Part shown: positions 1 through 7,339 of the stretch, one piece after another | Layout: each line of letters starts with the position of its first letter | Numbering within the stretch: position 1 is the stretch's first letter | The notes under the pieces: generated by a model | Databases searched by the model: none | The model's input: only the letters and a program-made list of their open reading frames with translations | Told to the model about the DNA's origin: nothing | Program-made: the position numbers and the translations under genes | Source: Butyricicoccus_A sp964513445 | GTDB lineage: Bacteria; Bacillota; Clostridia; Oscillospirales; Butyricicoccaceae | Length of the DNA stretch: 10,405 nucleotides | Assembly: GCA_964513445.1 (NCBI GenBank) | Contig: CAZEMM010000069.1 | Location: forward strand, 1-10,405 | Direction: 5' to 3'

Positions 1-38
1 TCGAGGAGGCCGTGGAAAAAGCCAAGAAGGGGGAATAA
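1..38 (+). CDS. atpD: ATP synthase F1 beta subunit, C-terminal end (partial)
   Basis: Only the last 11 codons are present; they read EEAVEKAKKGE and then TAA. This acidic/lysine-rich helix matches the usual end of the catalytic beta subunit of F1Fo ATP synthase. The call rests mainly on position: the stop lies three bases before the start of the epsilon subunit gene, and beta-epsilon is the normal order at the end of bacterial atp operons. The purine-rich AAGAAGGGGGAA inside these codons also serves as the ribosome binding site of atpC, so the two genes are probably translationally coupled. The 5' part lies outside the window. Confidence 0.8.
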   Translation, partial: EEAVEKAKKGE

Positions 39-41
39 CGC

Positions 42-443
42 ATGAGTGTATTCCATCTGCAGATCGTAACGGCTGACGGCGAATTTTTCGACGGCGAAGC
101 GCAGCGCGTCATCGCGCGCACGATCGACGGCGATGTGTGCATTATGGCAGGCCATATTCCGTACCTGACGGCGCTCGGCATGGGCGAATGCCGCGTGACC
201 GACGCGGAAGGCAACGTGCACCGTGCGGCGTGTATCGGCGGCATGCTCTCTATGATGGACAACCGGGCGCGTCTGGTTGCAACGACATTTGAATGGGCGG
301 AGGATATTGATGTCAGCCGTGCGGAGCGCGCACGGCAGCGCGCGGAGGCGCTGCTCTCCCAGAAGCATCTGGACAAGCGCGACCTCGAGCTGGCAAATGC
401 CCGGCTCAAGCGCGCACTGACGCGTATCGATGTCGGAAAATAA
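42..443 (+). CDS. atpC: F1Fo ATP synthase epsilon subunit
   Basis: This 133-residue protein is the epsilon subunit of the central stalk of F1Fo ATP synthase, which links gamma to the c-ring and can inhibit ATP hydrolysis. Residues 1-85 fit the N-terminal beta-sandwich, including the family signature GHIPYLTALGMG (residues 37-48) and the start FHLQIVTADGEFFDGEA. Residues 88-133 form the usual charged two-helix C-terminal domain (DVSRAERARQRAEALL). Length is normal for the family. The start is fixed by a GGGGGAA ribosome binding site within the end of atpD and a 3-nt intergenic gap. A strong terminator follows at once, so it is the last gene of the atp operon. Confidence 0.97.
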   Translation: MSVFHLQIVTADGEFFDGEAQRVIARTIDGDVCIMAGHIPYLTALGMGECRVTDAEGNVHRAACIGGMLSMMDNRARLVATTFEWAEDIDVSRAERARQRAEALLSQKHLDKRDLELANARLKRALTRIDVGK

Positions 444-458
444 CAATATGATCTACGG

Positions 459-496
459 GCTGACCGGTATTTCTGACAAATGCCGGTCAGCTTTTT
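459..496 (+). terminator. Rho-independent terminator of the atp operon
   Basis: A perfect 9-bp stem GCTGACCGG/CCGGTCAGC (459-467 with 483-491) encloses a 15-nt loop and is followed by TTTTT at 492-496. It lies 15 nt after the atpC stop and separates the ATP synthase operon from the next transcription unit. Confidence 0.92.
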
Positions 497-548
497 GCGT
501 TCAAATGAAACAAATTTTAACAAAAGCAGAGGGAAAGCGTGGAAATTC

Positions 549-577
549 GTGACACATGACGAAGGGTATGATATAAT
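549..577 (+). promoter_or_regulatory. Sigma-A promoter of the envelope operon
   Basis: The -35 box GTGACA (549-554) and -10 box TATAAT (572-577) are separated by exactly 17 nt. A TG dinucleotide at 569-570, one base before the -10, makes it an extended -10 promoter. The predicted start near 584 leaves a leader of about 30 nt, with a GAAAGGAG ribosome binding site at 596-603 before the ATG at 613. Confidence 0.88.
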
Positions 578-612
578 AAAACCATATAAATTGATGAAAG
601 GAGCAGAGACGG

Positions 613-1425
613 ATGTATTGCAAGAAATGCGGCTCCTACATGCCGGACGAGGCGGATTATTGCCCGGCATGCGGAGCCAGAGCGATGCGTACGGCGGATG
701 TCACGGTGGCGCAGAGCGTGCCGTTTAAACGGTCTGCGCTGATCGGCATTATCGCTGCGGTCACGGTCATAGTGGTTGTCGTGATCGTCTGCTTTACAGT
801 GCTGTTTGCGTCCGGCAAAATTGGACAGCAGGATACGCTGGATCAGGAGGCGGCGCAGCAGACTGATACGTCAAGGGTGCCCGCGATGGATACCACCGCG
901 CAGACCGATACGGATTCGGACGATGCGGACACAGCCGATACGGAATCGGCCGATACGCAGACGGACGACGCGGAAACGGCCGATACGCAGTCCGAGGCCG
1001 CCAGTGCCACCGCCGCGCAGAGCAGCGAAGCGCAGGAGGAGGAGGACGAGCCGGAAACAGTCCAGTCCACCACCACGGTCACCAATAACTACTATTATTA
1101 CGGCGCGAACGCGGTGCGTGACAACGATTATTATACGCGGACGGTGCAGTCGCAGTATTTGTGGCCGACCGATACGCAGTATATTTCCATGTCCGACCTG
1201 AGCGGGCTGAGTCAGGACACCGTCGCGGCGATTCGCAACGAGATCTATGCGCGCCACGGCTACGCCTTCCAGACCGCCCGCTGGAGAAATTATTTTGCCA
1301 ACAAGACCTGGTATTATCGCGACAGTACGTGCACCGAATCCACGATCAACGCGCGCCTGTCCTCTGTGGAAAGGGCGAATATCAATACGATTGTTGCATA
1401 TGAGGAGAGCATGGGATGGCGATGA
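613..1425 (+). CDS. Zinc-ribbon, single-pass membrane protein with extracellular YARHG domain
   Basis: This 270-residue protein starts with a zinc ribbon: Cys3-x2-Cys6 and Cys17-x2-Cys20 (YCKKCGSYMPDEADYCPACG). A strongly hydrophobic transmembrane segment spans about residues 41-66. Residues 75-150 are an acidic, low-complexity Asp/Thr/Ala/Glu linker with repeated TADT/ADTQ units. The C-terminal part, about 180-268, carries the YARHG signature (IRNEIYARHGYAF, residues 207-219, then WRNYFANKTWYYRD). YARHG is a domain of unknown function typical of extracellular parts of bacterial membrane proteins. The likely topology is zinc ribbon inside, YARHG outside. It is first in a three-gene operon; its stop overlaps the amidase start by 10 nt, implying translational coupling. 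A role in sensing or shaping the envelope is inferred from the amidase neighbour only. Confidence 0.9.
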   Translation: MYCKKCGSYMPDEADYCPACGARAMRTADVTVAQSVPFKRSALIGIIAAVTVIVVVVIVCFTVLFASGKIGQQDTLDQEAAQQTDTSRVPAMDTTAQTDTDSDDADTADTESADTQTDDAETADTQSEAASATAAQSSEAQEEEDEPETVQSTTTVTNNYYYYGANAVRDNDYYTRTVQSQYLWPTDTQYISMSDLSGLSQDTVAAIRNEIYARHGYAFQTARWRNYFANKTWYYRDSTCTESTINARLSSVERANINTIVAYEESMGWR

Positions 1426-2333
1426 TACGACGGTCGCTGGCAGGACTGCTCGCAGCCATGCTTCTGTGCGGCTGCGCGGCGCAGACTGCCGGAACGCAGG
1501 CGGAGCAGCAAACGCAGACGCCGCAGGCGGACGCGGGCAGCGCACAGCCGTCCGATACCGGCCAGCAGCTGACCGATCCGCCGGTTGACGAGCAGCAAAC
1601 GCAGACGCCGCAGGCGGACGCGGACAGCACACAGCCGTCCGATACCGGCCAGCAGCTGACCGACCCGCCGATTGACGAGCAGGAGACGGAGCAGCCGCTC
1701 ACGGGCGTGATCATTTGTCTGGACGCCGGACACGGCGTGACGGACGAGACGGCGCAGGAGCGCGTGTCGCCGCTCTCCGAGGAGACCAAGGCGGCCTATG
1801 TCAGCGGTGCGTCCGGCGCGAGCCAGACGGAGGAGGAGCTGAACCTCGCCGTAGCCCAGCTGACGCAGGCGGCTCTGACGCGGCTGGGCGCGCAGGTCGT
1901 CATGACGCGGACGGTCAATGAGATCGCTCTGGGCAACATCCAGCGCGCGCAGATCGCGAACGAAGCGGGCGCGGATCTGTGCATCCGCATCCATGCGGAC
2001 GGAGCGGACGACACCACAGTGTCCGGCATGTCCATGCAGGTGCCCGCGGGCGAGCTGCTGGGAACGCCGGAGATCGAACAGCCGAGCGCACAGGCCGCGC
2101 AGATCATTTTGGACTGCGTGACGGAGGCGACCGGCGCGAAAAACCGCGGGCTGACACAGCGCAGCGATTTGACCGGCTTTAACTGGTCGGAGGTTCCATG
2201 CATTTTGCTGGAGATGGGGTTTTTGAGCAATCCGGAGGAGGATGCGACGCTCGCGCGGGAGGATTACCGGCAGAGCATTGCGGACGGCATCGCGCAGGGC
2301 GTGTGCCGGTGGAACGAACAGGAAAGAGGTTGA
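1416..2333 (+). CDS. Lipoprotein N-acetylmuramoyl-L-alanine amidase (Amidase_3)
   Basis: This 305-residue enzyme should cleave the bond between N-acetylmuramic acid and L-alanine of peptidoglycan outside the membrane. The N-terminus has Arg5-Arg6, a hydrophobic stretch and a lipobox LLCGC, giving Cys20 as the likely lipidated residue. Residues 25-95 are a Gln/Thr/Pro/Asp linker with two near-identical 29-residue repeats. The zinc amidase domain runs from about 97 to 300. It has the CLDAGHG motif (His106), a Glu cluster at 139-141 before LNLAVA, CIRIHAD (His193) and LLEMGFLSNPEED (catalytic Glu266), so all expected zinc and catalytic positions appear present. Start 1416 is preferred over ATG 1422 because GAGGAG at 1402-1407 is 8 nt upstream. 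No separate cell-wall-binding domain is visible; the lipid anchor would place it. Confidence 0.93.
   Translation: MAMIRRSLAGLLAAMLLCGCAAQTAGTQAEQQTQTPQADAGSAQPSDTGQQLTDPPVDEQQTQTPQADADSTQPSDTGQQLTDPPIDEQETEQPLTGVIICLDAGHGVTDETAQERVSPLSEETKAAYVSGASGASQTEEELNLAVAQLTQAALTRLGAQVVMTRTVNEIALGNIQRAQIANEAGADLCIRIHADGADDTTVSGMSMQVPAGELLGTPEIEQPSAQAAQIILDCVTEATGAKNRGLTQRSDLTGFNWSEVPCILLEMGFLSNPEEDATLAREDYRQSIADGIAQGVCRWNEQERG
1503..1676 (+). repeat. 87-bp tandem repeat, two copies, in the amidase linker
   Basis: Copy 1 (1503-1589) and copy 2 (1590-1676) abut and differ at only 4 of 87 positions by direct comparison. Each begins GAGCAGCAAACGCAGACGCC. The period is a multiple of three and the repeat encodes a 29-residue QTQTPQAD...PSDTGQQLTDPP unit. 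A short degenerate third start (GAGCAGGAGACGGAG) follows. Copy number probably varies between strains and would change the tether length between lipid anchor and catalytic domain. Confidence 0.95.
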
Positions 2334-2339
2334 TACCAT

Positions 2340-3746
2340 ATGAATTTTGATTTAAATGGCGCATTGGGGATTGTGCAGAATACAGCCTCCATGATGTATG
2401 CTGCAATGCCGGTAAAAATTGCCCTGATTGTCATCGGGCTGCTGTTTTGCTTCGCGGGGTTTAAGCTGCTGCGTTGGATTGCGGCACTGTTTGGCGCAGT
2501 GGTCGGCGTGGTTGTGGTTGCCTGCGCGACGTATATGCTCAGCGACACGACCAGCCAGATCGTCTATATGCTCATTACCATAGCGGCGATGCTTGTGCTC
2601 GGTCTGCTGCTCGGCACGCTGTGCTACCGCTTTTATAAGCTGGGCGTATTTCTCATGTGTGCGGCCGTCGGCATGGCCATCGGCTATGTGCCGTCGCTGT
2701 TTGTGCAGGAATATTCCATGATGATATTTTTCGTTGTACTCGCCGTCTACGGACTGCTGTTCGGCATCACGGGGCTGCTGTTCCTCAAGCCGGCGTCGAT
2801 CCTGCTGACCAGCTGCTTCGGCTTTGTCGCGGCGTTCCCCGCGCTGGAGCTTGTCGGCGGCCAGCCGCTTTGGATGTCGGTCGCGGCGGGCGCGATTCTG
2901 ACCATTATGGGTATTATCATCCAGTTTGCGACCAACCGTCGCGTCTCCGCTTTGCCGCAGCGCGGAAAAAAGCGCGGGCACGGAAAGCACAGCGGTGAAT
3001 ATGAGTCTGACGACGAGGCGTACGATACGGGTTCCTATGATACGCTCGACGAGGAGGACGGCGAGCTTGTGTCGGCGGACGGGACGGAGTATATGGACTC
3101 TACGCGCGTGATGAGCGGCGGCGACGCCGGACAGGATGATTTCGACGCGATATCCAGCTCGGTCGCCGAGCGGCTGAATCCGACACAGACGGAGGCGCCT
3201 GGCGGCGAGAGCGATCCGACCCGCGTGCTCTCGGTGGACGAATCGGACGATCCGGAGACCGCGGACGACAGCACGAAGTTCATTTCGATGAACGACGTGG
3301 CGCAGACGGAGGCGCTCGGCACGCAGACGATCGAAAAAACCGAGGCGCTCGGCACGCGGACTGCCGCCGAACCGGAGGACGACGATACGGTCTATGAGGA
3401 CGAGCCTGCCGCTCCGAAGAAAAAGCGGTCGAATCCGCTGCGCATCCTGTTCCCGCTGGTCATGCTGGCGGTCGCGATCGGCTTTGCCGCGTTCGGCATT
3501 ATCTACGCGGAGGCTGCGCTGGCGCTGATGTTCCTGTGCTATGCACTGCGCTTTTATAAGCTCACCGCGCTCACCGGATTGATTCTGTGCGCGCGCAGCG
3601 GACTGGACGCGTACTACCTGATGCTGGAGGGCGGCCTGTCGCGCGGCGTGCTGGTGCAGGGCCTGAGCGGCGCAATCTACCTCGTGCTGGCAATCGTCGC
3701 GCTGGGCGCTGCGTTGCGGGCACGGCGTGAAGCGAAGAACAAGTAA
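2340..3746 (+). CDS. Polytopic membrane protein, DUF4203-like, with acidic repeat-bearing linker
   Basis: This 468-residue protein has three parts. Residues about 22-200 contain six or seven hydrophobic segments (for example KIALIVIGLLFCFAGFKLL and MIFFVVLAVYGLLFGITGLL) and resemble the DUF4203/TMEM198-like membrane domain. Residues about 201-365 are a hydrophilic, very acidic linker that begins with a basic patch (RGKKRGHGK) and ends with KKKR, so it should be cytoplasmic. Residues about 366-462 contain three or four more membrane segments. The linker holds six short threonine motifs: DSTRVMS, QTEAPGG, DPTRVLS, DSTKFIS, QTEALGT and KTEALGT. The start lies 6 nt after the amidase stop, with AAAGAGG (2323-2329) as ribosome binding site, so it is the third gene of the operon. 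Function is unknown; the DUF4203 assignment is from hydrophobicity and family memory, not a search. Confidence 0.85.
   Translation: MNFDLNGALGIVQNTASMMYAAMPVKIALIVIGLLFCFAGFKLLRWIAALFGAVVGVVVVACATYMLSDTTSQIVYMLITIAAMLVLGLLLGTLCYRFYKLGVFLMCAAVGMAIGYVPSLFVQEYSMMIFFVVLAVYGLLFGITGLLFLKPASILLTSCFGFVAAFPALELVGGQPLWMSVAAGAILTIMGIIIQFATNRRVSALPQRGKKRGHGKHSGEYESDDEAYDTGSYDTLDEEDGELVSADGTEYMDSTRVMSGGDAGQDDFDAISSSVAERLNPTQTEAPGGESDPTRVLSVDESDDPETADDSTKFISMNDVAQTEALGTQTIEKTEALGTRTAAEPEDDDTVYEDEPAAPKKKRSNPLRILFPLVMLAVAIGFAAFGIIYAEAALALMFLCYALRFYKLTALTGLILCARSGLDAYYLMLEGGLSRGVLVQGLSGAIYLVLAIVALGAALRARREAKNK
3309..3357 (+). repeat. 33-bp spaced direct repeat in the membrane-protein linker
   Basis: GAGGCGCTCGGCACGC occurs at 3309-3324 and again at 3342-3357. 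It encodes the two TEALGT motifs (residues 323-328 and 334-339) in the acidic linker. The 33-bp period equals 11 codons. Confidence 0.9.
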
Positions 3747-3770
3747 AACTGTTTTAACCGGACAATATCA

Positions 3771-3807
3771 AAACGGCGCACGGCAAAACAGGCTGTGCGC
3801 CGTTTTT
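3771..3807 (+). terminator. Rho-independent terminator of the envelope operon
   Basis: The 5' arm 3771-3784 (AAACGGCGCACGGC) pairs with the 3' arm 3792-3805 (GCTGTGCGCCGTTT) in a 14-bp stem with one G-T wobble and a 7-nt loop. TTTTT spans 3803-3807. It lies 25 nt after the stop of the DUF4203-like gene. The 5' A-run means it could also work weakly on the opposite strand. Confidence 0.93.
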
Positions 3808-3822
3808 GCGCGCAAAATTCAT

Positions 3823-3840
3823 CCAAATGCCCCAATTTGG
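3823..3840. repeat. Small inverted repeat between convergent genes
   Basis: CCAAAT (3823-3828) pairs with ATTTGG (3835-3840) around the loop GCCCCA. There is no T-run beside it. The arms resemble the hairpins at 8719-8737 and 8814-8837 (see findings). Confidence 0.5.
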
Positions 3841-3856
3841 TTGACCGACATACAGA

Positions 3857-3886
3857 AGTCCCCCGATCCAGAGGGACCGGGGGACT
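3857..3886 (-). terminator. Hairpin downstream of the SLH protein gene, probable terminator
   Basis: The 13-nt arms 3857-3869 and 3874-3886 (AGTCCCCCGATCC with GGACCGGGGGACT) enclose a 4-nt loop. Read on the minus strand every position pairs, with one G-U wobble; on the plus strand that position is an A-C mismatch. This asymmetry, and its position 38 nt beyond the stop of the minus-strand SLH gene, suggest it ends that transcript. The U-tract after it is poor (TCTGTATG), so it may act as a 3'-end stabiliser or a weak terminator. Confidence 0.6.
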
Positions 3887-3923
3887 CGGAGGGATTATAG
3901 AAAATGTTGCATGAAGGACTGCA

Positions 3924-6900
3924 TTAGCCTGCGTACCGAACCATAATGGTTGCCGCCTCCGCACGGGTCAGAGAACCCTTCGGATTGAGCAGGCCGTTGT
4001 TGGTGCCAACAATGATGCCCTTGGATACCGCCCACTGTACAGCGTCCTTCGCGTAGCTCGAGACCGAGCCGGCGTCGCTGAACTTACTCAGGTCAGTCGA
4101 CGTCGCAGGGGAGCCTGCGTAGCGGTACAGCATAACGGTGAAGTCCTGACGGGTTACAGTCGCGTTCGGCTCAAACGTCGTGGACGAGGTGCCCTTTACG
4201 ACCCCGTTCTGATACGCCCAAACCACAGCCTGCGTGTACCAGCTGTTCGACGAGACATCTGTGAACGGCGTTGTGCCGGATACTGCCGGCTGGCCAGCCA
4301 TGTTCCAGATGATGCGCGCGACCTGGCTGCGCGTTACAGTGCCGTTCGGGTCAAACTTGTTGTTGCCTACGCCGACCATCAGGTTCTTCTCCGCCGCAGC
4401 GTAGACCGCGTCGTGATACCACGCGTTGTCCGCAACGTCGGTGAAGATGACGGTCGGAACCGGCTCGTCCGGCGTTACGGTGTTGGTTACGGTGAAGGTC
4501 AGATCCGCATAGCCCGTCGCCGATACGGTGATTTCATGCTCGCCCGTGCTGAGATCGAACTTTGTGGTGTCGGTCGTCAGCGAGCCGTCCTGATTTACGA
4601 CGACATACGAGTTTCTGCCGGAGGCGCTGTAATTGGTGCCGTCAACGTTTACGGAGGAGATTGCGCTCAGATATGCTGCAAAGTCCTCTGCGGAGACGCC
4701 GTCCGCCGCGACCAGCGACTTGCTGTCGTTGTCATAGGCCGCGTAGACCTCGTCGGTGCTCAGCACGAAGTCCGCGGTAACCGGCGCATACTTGCCGCTC
4801 TTGTCGCTTACGGTCAGCGTGTAGGTACCCTGCGGGATGGTGCCCGACCAGTTGAGCGTAACCTTGCCGCTGCCGATTTTGGACGAGATGGCCTTGACTG
4901 CCTCGCCGTCCTTTGTGACGGCGTACGATGCGACGAAGTCGCTCGGCAGGCCGGAGATCGTTCCGGCCGTCGTGCCCGCGGTGTTTTTCGCGCCCGCAAC
5001 GCTCAACGCCGTGCTGTACGTGTTGTACGGAATGTACAGATCAAGTCCGGGGATGGTGAAGATCGTGCCGTCGTTCAGATAGAACTTGATGGTGTCGAGC
5101 GTTTTGCCCTCAAGAACGCCCAGTCTTTCATCGTTTGCCGCGAAGCCCAGATAGCTGCTGCGCCAGATCTGGTTCACATGCGTCAGGCCGACGGTTGTGG
5201 AATCTTCGCCCTTTGTCGTGAGGGTGACCGCGCAAACCTTGCCGTCCACGTCGAGGTTGCCGACCTCCAGTTCATAGTAGTACGGGTGACGGCCGTCGCC
5301 GCCGGTGGTCAGCGTGACATTAGCAGCTACCGATGATTTATTGGCGCCGATTACCTCGCCGAACGAAGCGGCATCGTCAGTTACCGTCAGATTCTTGTAG
5401 AACGACGCGCTGTCCTGTACGACGTACGCGTAGCTGCCTGCTTTGCGCAGCACGTCCGCATCCGAGACCTTCGTGAAGCCGTTTTCCGTTGTCAAAACAG
5501 ACTCATTGACCTTGACCGGATAGGTCACGCCGAGGATGGAAATCGGGTCATCGTCTTCGTCGTAGTACGAGTTCAACGCGAGCGTGCCCGTCGCCTTGCT
5601 CTCGGTTGCGGCGGACACCGCGTCAACAGCTTTATAGCCCTCTTCGGCGTAGAACTCCTTGTATGGGATGTTCATCAGGACATCCACATAGTTATTCGTA
5701 ACTTTAATTTTGTTAAATACCCAGTTGTCGCTGCTCAGCTCGATGGTGTATTCGGTGTTGTAAATCGGTGTGCCATAGGTCTCGGTTGTGCCGGCGTTAT
5801 TGGTAACAGAGCCGGGCGTGATGGAGATGGTTCCGGTTTTTGTGTCAGTTTCACTTTCACTTGCACTGACGGTCACATCCGTAGTCGTCGGATCGATGTC
5901 GTCATCGGCGGGATCGACTACCAGCGGCGTCAGATAGGTGTACACCGCGTTCCGTCCGCCGGTGGTGTGGTAGACCTTCGCCTTTACATTTTCCGCGTTC
6001 GCCGGAAGTCCGGTGACGGTGATCTGCGTCCCACTGGTAAAATCAAACGCGGCGGAAATTTCTTCGGTATAAACCGGAGAGATTGTCACGTCACTCAGAT
6101 CATAGCTGTAAACGGAGTTGGTATACGCCGGGACTTCAGTGTCCGAAGTATCGCTGTCCTTCACGCTGCAATAGTAGGTGATGTTGGAGATGGTCTTGCC
6201 GTCCAGATTCGGGATTTCCGCAACCTTCCACGCCATGTCCGTAGCCGACCACACGTTGTTCAGCAGGACAAAGCCGGCCTCGGTTTTGTTGCCGGCGGCA
6301 TCCTCCGCCGTGACGACAACCGCGTTGATGATTGCATTCGAAGCGTCAACGACGTTGTCCATCTTAAGCTGCACGTCGCCCCAGTTGGTGCCGTAGGACA
6401 CGGTCGCGATGGCACCTTCCTTGCTCGTTGCATCTCCAACGAAAGTGCCAAATGTCGGACCATCGTCAGTGACGCTGTTCAGTTCCAGATAGTAGGAAGG
6501 CGCATTCTCGAGCATATAATAGGAATACGCGTCTTTCTCCATCAGGGTCTGGTAGCCAACAACCGTTGTGGAGCTGGTTTTTCCCTGTCCGAGCGTGGCG
6601 ACAACCTTGCTGCTTTCGTCATCGACCTTGGTTCCGCCCAGAGCGTCCAACGCGTCCTGCGTCGTCTTGACGGGCCAGATGACGCCCTGGATTTTCGCGC
6701 CGTTCTTGCCGCCGACTGCGGTATAACCGCCTTCGCCGTCGGGTTCTGCGGTCGCAAAAGTGCCGTGGTAGCCGCCGCCGGCCTTGCCGTAGTTGCCGAC
6801 CTTGTTGGTCGCGCTGGTTACGGCGTCATAGTCAAAGCTTTCGTTCGTCACGCCCACCGCGTTGTAGAACGCAGAATACGGGATGTTCATCAGGGCGTAG

Positions 6901-7226
6901 ACGGAACCAGCTTCATCGGATTCATCATCATTGGTTCCTTCGACGTCAGTGCCGCTGGTGCCGGTTTCTGTTTGGTCGCCAGCGTCGGCGTAGGTGGCTC
7001 TTTCGGTGTAAGCAGCCGCAGGTTCGATTGCTTCGACCGCTTCAGCAGCTTCATCTGCCTCGCTGCCGTCTTCGACCTCCGCTGCTGCCGCGGCGACCTC
7101 GGCGGATACAGCGTCGGTGTCCATCGAATCATCCGCGAACGCGTTGAGCGGCAGGAAGGACAGCAGCAGCGCGAGCATAAGCGCGACGCAGCCGCTGCGT
7201 TTCAATAGTGTGTGTGCGTTTGTCAT
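3924..7226 (-). CDS. Secreted S-layer-homology protein with two Tp47-C-like domains
   Basis: This 1100-residue protein is exported and probably held to the cell wall. Residues 1-31 are a signal peptide (basic MTNAHTLLKR, hydrophobic core, likely cleavage after NAFA). Residues 35-107 are an acidic Ala/Glu/Asp linker. Two related modules follow. Module 1, about 108-350, starts ALMNIPYSAFYNAVG with the motif DAVTSAT (134-140). Module 2, about 514-735, starts VLMNIPYKEFYAEEG with DAVSAAT (535-541). Both continue with GV.(W/Y)PVK and later a VNQIW or LNNVW strand, and resemble the clostridial 'penicillin-binding Tp47 domain C' family. Residues about 845-914 (VDGTNYSASG...ATGYADLTFTVT) resemble the Shr-like Hb-interacting/DUF1533 fold. 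Three SLH repeats end the protein (928, 988 and 1048 onward; first FTDVADNAWYHDAVYAA). An AGGAGG at 7232-7237 precedes the ATG by 5 nt. Ligand and function are unknown. Confidence 0.88.
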   Translation of the reverse strand: MTNAHTLLKRSGCVALMLALLLSFLPLNAFADDSMDTDAVSAEVAAAAAEVEDGSEADEAAEAVEAIEPAAAYTERATYADAGDQTETGTSGTDVEGTNDDESDEAGSVYALMNIPYSAFYNAVGVTNESFDYDAVTSATNKVGNYGKAGGGYHGTFATAEPDGEGGYTAVGGKNGAKIQGVIWPVKTTQDALDALGGTKVDDESSKVVATLGQGKTSSTTVVGYQTLMEKDAYSYYMLENAPSYYLELNSVTDDGPTFGTFVGDATSKEGAIATVSYGTNWGDVQLKMDNVVDASNAIINAVVVTAEDAAGNKTEAGFVLLNNVWSATDMAWKVAEIPNLDGKTISNITYYCSVKDSDTSDTEVPAYTNSVYSYDLSDVTISPVYTEEISAAFDFTSGTQITVTGLPANAENVKAKVYHTTGGRNAVYTYLTPLVVDPADDDIDPTTTDVTVSASESETDTKTGTISITPGSVTNNAGTTETYGTPIYNTEYTIELSSDNWVFNKIKVTNNYVDVLMNIPYKEFYAEEGYKAVDAVSAATESKATGTLALNSYYDEDDDPISILGVTYPVKVNESVLTTENGFTKVSDADVLRKAGSYAYVVQDSASFYKNLTVTDDAASFGEVIGANKSSVAANVTLTTGGDGRHPYYYELEVGNLDVDGKVCAVTLTTKGEDSTTVGLTHVNQIWRSSYLGFAANDERLGVLEGKTLDTIKFYLNDGTIFTIPGLDLYIPYNTYSTALSVAGAKNTAGTTAGTISGLPSDFVASYAVTKDGEAVKAISSKIGSGKVTLNWSGTIPQGTYTLTVSDKSGKYAPVTADFVLSTDEVYAAYDNDSKSLVAADGVSAEDFAAYLSAISSVNVDGTNYSASGRNSYVVVNQDGSLTTDTTKFDLSTGEHEITVSATGYADLTFTVTNTVTPDEPVPTVIFTDVADNAWYHDAVYAAAEKNLMVGVGNNKFDPNGTVTRSQVARIIWNMAGQPAVSGTTPFTDVSSNSWYTQAVVWAYQNGVVKGTSSTTFEPNATVTRQDFTVMLYRYAGSPATSTDLSKFSDAGSVSSYAKDAVQWAVSKGIIVGTNNGLLNPKGSLTRAEAATIMVRYAG

Positions 7227-7231
7227 TTGTA

Positions 7232-7237
7232 CCTCCT
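7232..7237 (-). promoter_or_regulatory. Strong ribosome binding site of the SLH protein gene
   Basis: Read on the minus strand this is AGGAGG, five bases before the ATG at 7226. It is a full consensus site, in keeping with high expression of a surface-layer-type protein. Confidence 0.9.
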
Positions 7238-7263
7238 GTTCCTGCGGGCAGGCCGCACCGGTA

Positions 7264-7277
7264 TTAGCGCACGCTAA
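7264..7277. promoter_or_regulatory. Palindromic operator, copy 1 (TTAGCG-CA-CGCTAA)
   Basis: This is a perfect 6-2-6 palindrome, 37 nt upstream of the SLH gene start. It is nearly identical to copy 2 at 7402-7415. Size and form fit a dimeric helix-turn-helix repressor such as TetR type; which protein binds is not known from the window. Confidence 0.75.
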
Positions 7278-7339
7278 CTCGCAGGCAAAATAAAAAATAG
7301 GATATGAACTTTTCCGTGCGGCTTTTTGTAAAACCGCGA

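Noticed and set aside
480..728. 82-codon plus-strand frame from 480
   Set aside because: It starts inside the atp terminator, runs through the promoter and overlaps the zinc-ribbon gene in another frame.
1314..2339. 341-codon minus-strand open frame over the amidase
   Set aside because: Its Arg/Leu-rich repetitive translation is the reverse complement of the amidase linker and catalytic domain, whose motifs are clear on the plus strand.
4413..5336. 307-codon plus-strand open frame over the SLH protein gene
   Set aside because: It is antisense to the same gene, with an Arg/Val-rich composition typical of a shadow frame and no motif.
5967..7208. 413-codon plus-strand open frame over the SLH protein gene
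   Set aside because: It is antisense to a well-supported gene with signal peptide, modules and SLH repeats. Its translation shows no recognisable domain and it has no fitting ribosome binding site. High GC in codon position 3 opens antisense frames here.
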